From: Pelagophyceae sp. CCMP2097
Taxonomy: Eukaryota; Sar; Pelagophyceae
Reading direction: 5' to 3'
Assembly: GCA_026770575.1 (NCBI GenBank)
Contig: MU657279.1
Coordinates: forward strand, 1 to 60,686
DNA length: 60,686 bases
Positions 29,926 through 40,800 of the stretch are shown piece after piece; position 1 is the stretch's first letter, and every line of letters begins with the position of its first letter. Made by a program: the position numbers and the translations under genes. Below the pieces are notes generated by a model. The model searched no databases, had not been told where the DNA came from, and saw nothing but the letters and a program-made list of their open reading frames with translations.

Positions 29926-30951
29926 ATGCGATATCGGTGCCTCGCTCGCGCGGCGGCGGCGTGCCCGCGGCGGCTGCCGCCCCCCCACGCACGCTTGGGC
30001 GCCGTGCCGCGCGCGGCGAAGCGCTTCTGCGGCGGCGGCCCGGCCGACGCGGCGGCGGCCAAGGCGGCGGCTGAGGTGGCGGCTGCGGAGGTGGCGGCTG
30101 CGGAGATGGCGGCGTCGAACCTGGCCAAGGCGCGGGCGGCGCGCCTCCGCGCGGCGAACCGGCACGCGGATGAGTTGCACGACAAAAACGTCACGACCGC
30201 TGTGTACGGTGTAGCAATTGTTGTAGCGACGTGCGGCATGGCTTATGCAAGCGTGCCTTTATACAAGGTCTTCTGCCAGACGACGGGCTTCGGCGGCACG
30301 ACTAAAAGAGTCGACCCCACCGAGGCTTTGCGTTTGATGAAGCCGGTCAAGGACGGCCGCGTGCTGCGTATCACGTTCGACGGCCACGTAAGCGACGCTC
30401 TGCCGTGGACGTTTACTCCGGCGCAGCGCGACGTGCGCATCACGCCCGGCGAGACGGCGCTGGCTTTTTACACGACTAAGAATAATTCTGACCACGCCAT
30501 TACCGGCGTGGCGTCGTACAACGTGCAGCCACCGCAGGCCGGGTTTTACTTTAACAAGATCCAGTGCTTCTGCTTCGACGAGCAGCGGCTGCGCGCCGGC
30601 GAGGAGGTCGACATGCCCGTGTTTTTCGTCATCGACCCGCGCTACAACGACGACCCAGCGCTCAAGAGAGTGAACAACATTACCCTCTCTTACAACTTTT
30701 TCAAAACCGGAGACGACTACGAGGACCCAGAGGCCGACGCCTACGCGGAGGCGCAGGCGCAAGCCGAAGAATATGCCGAGTTCCAGGCCGAGCAGCTCGC
30801 ACAAAAGGAGGCCGCCGAAGCGAAAGCCGCGCCCAAGCAGGCCACGCTCAAGCCGGCCTTTGCGGCGCCACCGGCGCCCGCCGCAACGCCACCGGCGTCG
30901 CGGTGGTGGCACGTCCGGACCAATTTGCGATCCTACCTGGCACGGGAATAA
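29926..30951 (+). CDS. COX11: Cytochrome c oxidase assembly protein COX11 (copper chaperone)
   Basis: A 341-residue protein. The N-terminal about 60 residues are Arg/Ala-rich without acidic residues until a short Ala/Glu repeat, consistent with a mitochondrial presequence. One transmembrane helix (AVYGVAIVVATCGMAYASVP, about residues 93-112) leads into VPLYKVFCQTTGFGG, the family hallmark. The copper-binding CFCF motif is at residues 214-217 (IQCFCFDEQRL). The conserved DMPVFFVIDPRY and LSYNFF follow. A Lys/Glu/Ala C-terminal extension of about 70 residues is unusual for the family. COX11 delivers copper to the CuB site of COX1 from the inner membrane, facing the intermembrane space. Confidence 0.95.
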   Translation: MRYRCLARAAAACPRRLPPPHARLGAVPRAAKRFCGGGPADAAAAKAAAEVAAAEVAAAEMAASNLAKARAARLRAANRHADELHDKNVTTAVYGVAIVVATCGMAYASVPLYKVFCQTTGFGGTTKRVDPTEALRLMKPVKDGRVLRITFDGHVSDALPWTFTPAQRDVRITPGETALAFYTTKNNSDHAITGVASYNVQPPQAGFYFNKIQCFCFDEQRLRAGEEVDMPVFFVIDPRYNDDPALKRVNNITLSYNFFKTGDDYEDPEADAYAEAQAQAEEYAEFQAEQLAQKEAAEAKAAPKQATLKPAFAAPPAPAATPPASRWWHVRTNLRSYLARE

Positions 30952-31324
30952 AACCTTGCAATCTTAGTAATATACCGCTGCCGCGGCACGCGCGCGCCCC
31001 GGCGAACGGCCCCTGCGGGAGGGGCGGCGGACCGTCAGTCATAGCTGATCGCGGAAAATACACACCGAAACTTATGTTGTCAGAACGACTCCTTGAAGTC
31101 GACTTTCGGAGTTCTCCGACTGCGGTGGCGCGGGGTCTGCGTTCTGCGGGTTGCAATCTGGCGCCGCGCCGTTTCCTTGCGCCGCGGTGGTGGTTGTCGA
31201 GGGCGTTGTTCAATTGGCAGAAGGTTGCGCGGTTCCCACCCGAAGTGTGGAAGAAAAAGGAAGTGTGGAAGCCAAAAACCGTCTGGCGGCCCAAGCAGGT
31301 GCCGCTCAAGCGCGCGAAGCGCTA
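30952..31324. other. Spacer with an 83-codon ORF of unknown status
   Basis: An ATG at 31074 opens a frame to 31325 ending VWKKKEVWKPKTVWRPKQVP and a few more residues. The short Trp-Lys-Pro repeat is curious. Its TAA overlaps the next ATG (TAATG). I cannot tell whether it is a small gene, a leader ORF or chance. Confidence 0.25.
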
Positions 31325-32788
31325 ATGGGGACCCCGACGGACGAGCTCAAGGACGACTCGCGCGCGGCGGTGTTTCCCACCGCGCGGTTGGTCGCCGCCT
31401 GCCGCGCGCGAGACGCTTTGCGCGGCCGCCGCATCGGGTCCAACGTCGGCAGTGGGGCCGACGACGCCGCCGCCATCTTCGCGGGGGAAGCCGGGGCGAA
31501 GTTCCTCGACGACATCCGAAAGGCTTCCGTGGCGACCCGCGTCGGCAGATCCGCAGCAGAGTGACCACGGAGTCCCTCTGCGGCAGCAGAGGCGAGAGGG
31601 GCGCCGGAGCGACACCCTGAGATGGCCCTGCGCTAGGTGGTCACGCCGGAATCCCCTTACGACACGGTGGAGCTCGTGATCCTGCGGACGCTCCTCATCG
31701 ACGCAGCGGTCATGCGCTGCGTAGCCGCGGGCGTGCGGCAGTTCGTGCTCCTCGGCGCGGGCCTCGACGCGCGCGCCTGGAGACTCGCGCTCCCAGGCGA
31801 CGCCACCGTATGTGACGGCGCCCGCCCGTTGGAAACGACGGTGGAGACCAAGTCAGGCAACAGAGGCGAGATGCACGCCAGGGGACGCGGTGCTTCGGGA
31901 GCGCCGTATTAGGTCTTTGAGCTGGATGTGCCCGAGGCGCATGCGTTCAAGGCGAACAAGGTGCCGCTCGTTGAAACCGCGCACTACCCCTCTGGGCCCG
32001 CCTGCGGCCGCTGCGCCATCGGCACCGACCTGCGCAATGCCGCCTGGGTCGACGACCTGCAGGGCGCGGGCTTCAATCGGAGCCGCAAGGCGCTGTTTGT
32101 CTGCGAGGGTCTGTTGATGTACTTGACCACCAAGCCGGCCGTGGAGACGCTCTTGAAGCAGGTGGCCGGCTTGATGGCCCCGGGCAGCGAGCTCGTCGGC
32201 GACTGCTTCCTCAGCTTCCTGGCCTCGGCGCAGGCGGCGGCGCTGCGGCCGGCGTTGCGGGCGCACGGCGGGAATTGGACTTTCGAACTTCCAGATGACA
32301 AGGCCCTCAAGCTCCTCCTCCGCAAGTGCGGCTTCGACGTCGCAATCGTCGACGCCGCGTCCGCCGGCGACGCTTTGGTGGAAAACGCCGCGCCGGCCGC
32401 CGGCGCAGACGCGGCCGCCGCGGCCGAGGCCGCGCAGCGCGAGCTCCGCAAAGTCGACTCTCTGCAAGAGTGGCAGGCGGAAGACCAAAAGTGGCTCCGC
32501 GCGGAGCTGGCCTCGGAGCACGGCGCCGCCGACGTGGCCGCGGCGCTGGCGAAGCGGAGCTGGCAGCTGCGCGGCGCGAACGAGAAGACGCGCTGCCTCG
32601 CCGTAGAGCTGATGTTCGACGGCGGGCTGCAGGAGAAGCTCGAGGCCGGATTGCGGCGCCTCGACTCGGCGCAGCGCGACGGGCGCGCCACAGTCAAGGC
32701 CAAGCCGGCGAGGTATGTGATATATACCGCTTCGAGCCGCAAGCAGCCAACGCAAGCCTTCCGATCGAAATACTGCGCCATCCTCTAG
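31325..32788 (+). CDS. Leucine carboxyl methyltransferase-family SAM methyltransferase
   Basis: Exons 31325-31540, 31637-31807 and 31913-32788. The introns are 96 nt (GTCGGC to GCTAG) and 105 nt (GTATGT to ATTAG), both phase 0, giving 420 residues. The SAM-binding motif GVRQFVLLGAGLDARAWRL lies in exon 2. The exon 2-3 join gives LPGDATVFELDVPEAHAFKA, the expected acidic SAM-ribose strand of this family. LFVCEGLLMYLT is the post-I motif. The family (PPM1/LCMT and bacterial PF04072 relatives) methylates carboxyl groups; human LCMT1 modifies PP2A. This protein has a C-terminal helical extension ending RSKYCAIL, and CAIL fits a prenylation-type CaaX box, so membrane attachment is possible. The start is taken at MGTPTDELKDD; a longer frame exists upstream. 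Confidence 0.75.
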
Positions 32789-33428
32789 AAGACCACCCCC
32801 ATGTTAATCTGTCCCCGTTCGTGATGTCCCGAGATATGTGCTCCGGATGACACTGTACGTTACGCGTCTCCGCGACACTCTTCCAAGTCGTCGATTAGGG
32901 CCACTGCCGCGATACTCGCTGAAGACCTCGGCTTCACGGCCCTACAATTGTATCGATGGCGCACCAATCGGCGCCGGTCTTATAGGCCGGTTGCGTGTTT
33001 TTCATGGGCATGACGTGCCTCGTACGAACGTCGGCCAAGTCTTGGAAAGCGCCAAGTTCCGACCGCCACATTTTTTTTTGGCACCAGCTCGTAGAGACGG
33101 TTGTTTCCCAACACATACCTCCGAGCTGCGATTTGAGAACCACTCTGAGCGCCGTGAGCGCCCCTCCAAGTTGAGACCATTTCACACTTCACCCCCCCCA
33201 TTTGGCCTATACGTGCCGGCGCCGAGTAAAGACGGTTAACGCCCATAGATGAGACCCTATACTCGGACCCCTGAGAACCGCTCGGCGCCTGGGGCAAAGG
33301 TGCCCGCCCGCGCGCGAGGCGCCCGAAGAATTCGAATGACCTCAAAATTGACCTTGCACAAAACCGAACGCCCAAAAATCTCTATCTCCAGCTGGCGTGA
33401 GCTGCGGATCATTGCGTTGCTCTTCAGC
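32789..33428. other. Intergenic, no gene seen
   Basis: This is less GC-rich than its neighbours, with a T-run at 33069-33078. Short frames on both strands have no recognisable domain. Confidence 0.4.
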
Positions 33429-34825
33429 ATGGAGGTCTTGGTGCTAGGCCCCGACGTGTTCGTGCTCCTCGCCGCGCTCGTGCTTGGTGCCGCATACGTG
33501 CTCCGCGGTTTGACGAAGCAGCCTTTGCGGATTCGGTTGGAGGAGATATGGGTTTATCCGATCAAGTCCTGCCGCGGCATCAAGGTCACCTCCGCAAAGC
33601 TCGACAGCCAGACCGGTGCGCGAACACCTCGGGCCCTGGGATGGGGTCTCTACTCGGTTCCAATACGCCGCCCTCGATCGCGGCGTCGGGCGCCTCCTTT
33701 AGACGCAGCCGCCCGACACGCGGACCCTTGGGACGCAGCCACTCATAACGTACACTAGGCCTCGAGCACGACCGCCGCTGGATGGTCGTCGACGACAACG
33801 GCGCCTTCGTCTCGCAGTGCGTGTGTTGCATTGCCAGCAGCTCTGGCGCGCGCCCCGTCTTGACGGCGTCGCCCAGGCGCCGCGCGCCGAAGCTCGCGCT
33901 CGTCGTCCCGAAGCTGGTCCTCGAAAACGGCGCGCTCGTCGGCCTCGAGATTTCGGCGCCGGGGATGCCCGCGCTGCGGCTGCAGCGCGGCACCGCGGCG
34001 GTGGGGGTGCAGGTGCGGTGCTGGACAGACCGCGTCGGGGCGGTGGACGAGGGCGACGCGGCCGCAAAATGGTTCGCAAAGTATTGCGACATGGCCGGCT
34101 TGCGCCTCGTCCAAATCGCGCCGCGGGATGACGCCAAGCAGCGCGCCTGCGACTCGGACTATGCGCCAAAGGGCGTCACGACCGGCTTCAGTGATGGCTT
34201 TCCGATCCTCGTCGCCTCGTCCGCCAGTCTCGCCGAGTTGAACGCCAAGCTTGCAGCGAACAAGCAGCCCCCCGTGCCCATGGACCGCTTTCGACCGAAC
34301 CTGATCTTGAGCGCGGAGAAGGGCGCGGCGCAGGATTTGAAACCTTTCGCAGAGGACCACTGGCAGCAAGCGGCCGTCGGCGGCACCAAGCTCCGAATCT
34401 GCAAGCCCTGCGCGCGATGCAAGATGCCCACCATCGACCAGGCCACCGGTGCGCCTCGTTTTACAGAGTTTCCTTCAAGCGGTTCCGAGTCGCGTTCCGA
34501 GTCGACGCCCGCGCGATTTTGCAGGCGTCGCAAGCGGCGCCGATTCGTCGACGGACGATTCTGCGGGCGACGAAGGCGGCGGCCCGCGGCGCGGGGCCGA
34601 GCCGACGGCGACGATGTCGCAGTTCCGCTCGGGCAAGCACCTCGGCTACCAAAAGGACTGGCACTCCGAAGTCTTCTTCGGACAGTGCGTTAGACAGTCG
34701 TCGCGGCTCTTCGCCTTGCCAACCGGACCCCGCGCAGGAACGCGTACTGCCGCAAGGACGGCGCCACCATTACCGTCGGCGACGCCGTCGTGCCGCAGCG
34801 CAAGACGACGTGCATCGTCTGTTAG
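33429..34825 (+). CDS. MOSC-domain protein, mARC-like
   Basis: Four exons, 33429-33615, 33759-34448, 34525-34684 and 34738-34825. The three introns (143, 76, 53 nt) all begin GTGCG. Each join restores conserved MOSC sequence: QTGLEHDRRWMVVDDNGAF, QATGVASGADSS, and VFFGQNAYCRKDGATITVGD. The product is 374 residues. An N-terminal hydrophobic helix (VFVLLAALVLGAAYVL) is followed by the MOSC_N beta-barrel (IWVYPIKSCRGIKV) and the MOSC domain (DGFPILVASSASL, RFRPNLIL, CKPCARCKMPTID). The cysteine in the CARC motif sits where the molybdenum ligand is expected. Proteins of this type are tail- or signal-anchored molybdenum-cofactor enzymes that reduce N-hydroxylated compounds. Localisation to a mitochondrial or other membrane is inferred. 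Confidence 0.82.
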
Positions 34826-34892
34826 GGCCATGAATGTAAATCTGCAGTCTCTCACAGACGAACAATGAGTGGCAGTTTGTCTCCGTGTCTTT

Positions 34893-34913
34893 TGGGTGGT
34901 GTTAAGAAACACC
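34893..34913 (-). promoter_or_regulatory. Histone mRNA 3' stem-loop (H3)
   Basis: On the minus strand, about 43 nt after the H3 stop, a 6-bp stem GGTGTT / AACACC encloses the 4-nt loop TCTT. It is followed at once by ACCCA. Stem length, loop length and the ACCCA flank match the replication-dependent histone stem-loop bound by SLBP. Confidence 0.85.
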
Positions 34914-34955
34914 GGTTGGTTGAGTGCGGTCGTGGACGAATCGTCCCCGGCGCGT

Positions 34956-36066
<1,111 letters not shown>

Positions 36067-36140
36067 GCAGCTCTTCCCCTGAGCGCCGTCGCCCCTCTTC
36101 CGAGAGGCGGCCGGCGCTCGACCAACACAACCACAAAACC

Positions 36141-36161
36141 GGTGTTTTATAACACCACCCA
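36141..36161 (+). promoter_or_regulatory. Histone mRNA 3' stem-loop (H4)
   Basis: The stem GGTGTT / AACACC with loop TTAT is followed by ACCCA, 75 nt after the H4 stop. The stem is identical to the H3 copy. Confidence 0.85.
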
Positions 36162-36633
36162 AAGAAACGGACTCCGTCTCTTTTGGGACGAGCTGAGGTG
36201 CCTTGCGAGCCAACAGGCTGAAGCGCCTGCGAGCAAACGGGCTGACAAAAGCCAAAGTGTGGATCGCACGGGGACGGAACCTGATCATCTGTGTCCGGCG
36301 CCGCTGTTCCGTCCGAGTCGTCGCGAGACCGGGGCGGTCCCGCGTCGCCTCTCGACGGCATCCACTTGAGGAAGGCTTTTGCACGCAGGGACGGCGCCCA
36401 AGGAGGGGCTGCTTCGCATGGGCTTCCCTCGCTGCGGCTCCTTTCCAAGTCGGCATTGATAGGAATCCCTTAGATCATCCCTACCACACTGCGGCGGCCG
36501 GGCCTTTGATCGAAGAGGGCCTCCGACTTGGTACGGACCGTCGGGCGCGAGACCGCTGCGGAGCAGTCGGATATGTATTCGGATGGTTCCCTCGTGAGCC
36601 TCGGGGGGTGCGGGCTCATTCGTGGCGGGCGCG
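36162..36633. other. Spacer downstream of H4, no gene seen
   Basis: Only short, composition-biased frames are visible on either strand. Confidence 0.4.
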
Positions 36634-37310
36634 TCAGCGCCGGCGCCGCGTCGGCCGCGCGCGCCGATGATCCTCGAAGGCGAGGAGCTCCGTCGTCGAC
36701 GACGGAATGTGATCAGCGATTCCACCGATCACGAGGATCCGTGGGAGTTCGCCTGCGAAGTCGAGTCGCGTGACCGCGCACGTCCTGCGTGTCGTCTGCA
36801 TGGTCGGCCCGGGCGTGAACGCCCGCCGCCACATCGAGGAGCTCGGTTGTGGCCAACACAGTGCCTGATGATTCCAGTCCACCGATGATGAGGACGTGCT
36901 GCGCGTCGACGGGCACGGCCGCGCATCCACTGCGCGCCGAGCCCATCGACGTACCGGGCGTGAATCCCATGGTCCGGACGTCGAGGATCTCCGTCGTGCT
37001 TAAAAATCCTGAATCCGAATAACCACCAGCAACCATAGGGATCCCTAACACGGTGCTCGTCGAGCGCGACGGCCGCGCATCCGGCGCGCGAAGTGGCCAT
37101 GGCAGGCCCGGGTGCAAGGGCCATCGTGTCCAGGCTGAGGATTTCCGTGCTCGACAGTCGAGACTCGCCTTCGTGACCGCCAACGACTAGGATCCTGCGA
37201 GCGTCGAGTGCGATCGCAGCACAATAGGATCGCACCCCTTGCATGTCCGGCCCCAGCGTGAACGTGCGCGTCGAGAGGTGGAAGATCTCCGTTGTGTTGC
37301 GGTGGCGTGC
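36634..37310 (-). pseudogene. Frameshifted kelch-repeat gene fragment
   Basis: Four kelch-like units are visible on the minus strand but in three different frames. The first frame carries the strand NTTEIFHLSTRTFTLGPDMQ, followed by ARRILVVGG and RLSSTEILSLDTMALAPG. The second carries VAGGYSDSG, FLSTTEILDVRTMGFTPG and QHVLIIGG. The third carries AFTPGPTMQ with PRILVIGG. The first frame change (near 37040) fits an insertion of about 13 nt and the second (near 36830) a small indel. Neither has intron-sized spacing or GT/AG borders. No start codon with context or C-terminal cap is seen. It is a decayed member of a kelch family; sequencing errors are an alternative. Confidence 0.6.
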
Positions 37311-37824
37311 GCCGCGTTCGTGCAGCGGACGGCCTCGAACGAGGCGGTCTAACTTGACTCAAAGCGCCCTAGGACTCGGAGAGCGACATTATTGGGCAGT
37401 TTCGCAGATTATGAATCGCGAACGTTAGCTAAACTCACACCTTTCCCCGAGGGTCTAGCGAGTCGTAGCGACCAAACGCGTTTCTGTCCACGCGTGGCCG
37501 CGCGCGCGCCTCGGTGCGGTCCATGGACCGGTGCGTGCGTGCGCTGCTCGCGGCCGGCACGGCGGCCGTGGCGCCGCCGGGCCGGCGGCATCTCTCGCAG
37601 CGGCAGTAGCTTTGCGAGAGTTCTCGCTTCGAGGCTGCTTCACCTGAGTGTCATCGCCCCTCTCCCCGAGGGCACTCGACCAACACAACCACACTACCGG
37701 TGTTTCACAACACCACCCAAAGCGACGCAGCCCGTCTCTTGTATACATGCTTAACGTGTCACCCCAGCCCGACGACCCTTGGATGATCCCCCAACGCGGT
37801 GGCTTTTTCAAGCGTGTAGTCCAT
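37311..37824. other. Spacer with histone-type 3' UTR relic
   Basis: There is no histone coding sequence here. However, 37640-37720 resembles the H4 3' UTR (CATCGCCCCTCT, CGAGGGCACTCGACCAACAC) and ends in an orphan stem-loop. A 28-codon ORF starts at 37523 with no recognisable product. Confidence 0.5.
37699..37719 (+). promoter_or_regulatory. Orphan histone-type 3' stem-loop
   Basis: The stem GGTGTT / AACACC with loop TCAC is followed by ACCCA. It is identical in stem and flank to the H3 and H4 elements, and preceded by the same CTCGACCAACACAACCACA leader as H4. No histone gene precedes it, so it is probably a remnant of a duplicated histone gene. Confidence 0.75.
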
Positions 37825-40800
37825 TTACGTGTCCATGGCGTACGTGGGTGGCTTCTTGGGCTTGACGACCCTGGATTCGCCTTCTTTGTGCTTCGCGTGC
37901 TTGCGCTTCAGCGTGTCGCGCTTGGCGCGGTTGCGGTCCAACTTGTCCGCCGCGGCTTGGCGAGGGTCGGCGATGACGGCCGCCGCCTGCTTGGCCTTGT
38001 TCGCGCGCCGCTTCTTGGCGAGTTGCGAGGAGACGTGCGCCGAGGCTCGCGCCACCGCCTGCGCGCCGACGACGCCGTCCAGATGCTGCAGCAGCTCCTG
38101 CGCCAGCGCCGCCGTCTCCGTCGCCTCGGTTGAAGTCTCCGCCTCGTCCAAAGCGCGCTGCACGGGAGCGAGCACCTTGTGCAAGTGCATCTTCGCGACG
38201 TCGGCGCCCAGCGAGACTTCGCTGGCCGCGGCGGCGAACCACGTCAGGCAGGCGCGCCGCCGCTTGTCGCCGCGGCGGCAGGCCATGGACCCGACGCGGT
38301 CAAAGGTCCACGCCACGAGTTCGGCGTCGCCGTTCACGTGACTGGCCGAAACGATGTAGATCAGATTCAGCGTCGCCTGCGTCGCCAGAGCGGCGTCGAA
38401 GAGCTCGTCCGTCGCGTCCAAATGCGCGCAAGACGCCTTGGCCAAAGCCTTGAGCGGCGTCGCCGATTCGACCTTTTCGTACATGCCCGTCTCCGCGTTT
38501 TCGGCATCCTCGTCCGCCGCCACCTTCGTCGCGGACGCCTCGAGCAGAAACTCAAACGGCCCGGCTTTGGAATCCTTGGCCGAAAAGCGGAGAGACAGCA
38601 ATTCCGTGCGCCTCGTAAAGTACGAACCGAAGAAGACGGCCGCGCGCAGCCGCGCCGCGCCTGAGTGCCTCAGCAGCAGCCGCAGCAAAAGGTCCGGGAT
38701 ACCGCGCGTCGGCGATTCCGCCGCGGTGTGCGCCAGCGCGGCCTCTGCGGCGTTTGTCGCCCGGTCGAAGAAGGCTCCCACGGCGCCCACGGCGGCGTCG
38801 CAGGCCAGCGCCGCGTCCCCGTCTTCCTGGTCATCGTCCGAGGTGCAGCGGAGGAGCGTTGCGAGCTTGTCGAGGAGGCCTGAAACCTGCTTTTGTAAAG
38901 CGTCGGACTTTGCGCGGACGAAGGCCTCCAAAAGCCTCGCGGCTGCGAGCCGCAGCCTGCGCCGCTTCAAAACGTCCACGTCGCCGTCGTCGGGCTTCAC
39001 GGCGTCGTCGAGCCAGGCCACGGCGCGGTCCAGGAGGAGCTGGTACGGTTGGGCGCCGATTCGTTTCAGTAAAGTCAGCAGGCACTCGTTCAAAAGCACC
39101 ACGCACGGTTGCGCCTCCTCGTTGGCCAAACGCAGCGCCAGCGCGACGAAGAAGTGCTCCGCGTGCTCTTCTAAAAGCGCGGGCGCGAAGACTTTGAAAG
39201 CGTGCGATAACGCTTCCAAAGCGGCCGCTCGGCCTTCCTCGTAGCGGTAGTCCAAGCCCGAGAGCATCTGCGCCAAATGGTGTTTTCGCCGCTTCTTCCC
39301 CATTGGAAAGTGCAGCGCGAAGTGCAAAAGCGCCGCCGCGCACCGCCGCCGCTCGTGGCGCTCCAGGGAGACGACATGGATCTCTGCCACAGCGTCGACA
39401 GAGTCGTAGACCTCAGCACAAACCACCGGTCGCCGCACGAGCGCGAGGAACAAAGCCAGGACCGCAGACCGCGCGGCGGGGTCCGCCGTCGAGTACTCGC
39501 TCAAAGCGTGCCGCACCGTCGCCGCGACTGCTTTCAACTGAGCATCAGCCAGAGTGACCACGTACCCCCCTTGCCGGCGCTCTAGCAGCGCGGAGAGCAT
39601 CTTGAACGAGGCCAGCAAAGCGTCGCCGCCGCCGAGGACCGACGTGGCCGCCTTGCGCGCCGCGCTCAAAGCGACGGCGGCGAGGCGCGAAGCCCACCTC
39701 TGCGTCGTCGGCAGCCTCCACGAGAGGAGCGCCGCCGCCACGGCGACGATGCCGAGCCGGAGCTCGTCGTCGCGCATCACCTTCTTGTACGACTTGGCCA
39801 GGAGCGCCAGCATCGGGGCCGCCACGGTGCGCGCCTCTGCGTTTTCTGGCTTGGATAAAGCGTCCAATTTTTGCTTCTTTAGTGCATGCCTCAGCATCAA
39901 AATCCCAAACCTTCTCGCCTCGTCTGCCACGCAGCTCGCGGCGCCGCGCGGCTGCGCCGACGTGGCGCCGCGGCCGCGGCCGGTGAGCTTCGGCGCCAAA
40001 TGGCCGATCAAGACCTTCACGTGCCCTTGCTCCACCTCCAGCTTCCTTCGCCGCGCCGACGCCGCGTCCAGCGAGACGGACTGCTTCGACGGCTGCCAGG
40101 AGACGACTTCGCCGGCCTTTGACTTTTTCTTCTTCTTTTCGTCGTCTTCGTCCTCCTCGTCCATTGCAATGGCGTCAATCGAGTCGTCGTCGCTCTCGTC
40201 CGACGAAGAGTCGTCGACGTCGTCGTCGCCGCCCACGACGACGACGGTGCTCTCGGGGGCTTCGACAGCGGCTTCGGCGCCTTCGAGCTTGGAGGCGGCC
40301 ACAGCCGCCGCGGTTGCGAGCTGCTTCCGCCCCAACTTCTCCGCGCGCTTCTCCGCCGTTGAGGAGAGCATGGCCACAGCGTGGTAGACGAGCTCGCAGG
40401 CCGTGGCCGACTCGTTGACCGCAAAGCCCAAAGCGATCTTGGCCAGGGCGGCTCTACAGCGCAGAGCCTGCGCCGCCAGGCGGTCGTCGTCCCGCGAAGA
40501 CGCGGTCCCCAACTTCTCGAAGAACGGCGCCAAGAGTTCGTGCGTCGACGCGTAGGCGCGGCCCGCCGCCGCGTAGGAAGGGCGGTACAAAATTGTCTTG
40601 GCCACGAGCTCTAGAGATTCGTACGTGCGCGTCACCAGCCGCTTCGCTTCCGGCACGCCCGCCGCCGACCCGGCCTCGTGGCCGTTGGCGGCGTGCGAGT
40701 CGCGCGCCGCCGCCGCGTCGCCGAACAAGTCGTCAGCGAGTAAAGCGGCGATGGCCGGGATCGCGCCGTCGTACGCCGTCCGGTGCGCCTCCGCCGCAGT

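Noticed and set aside
37409..37620. Possible third histone coding exon before the orphan stem-loop
   Set aside because: No frame resembles H1, H2A, H2B, H3 or H4; only a 28-codon ORF is present.
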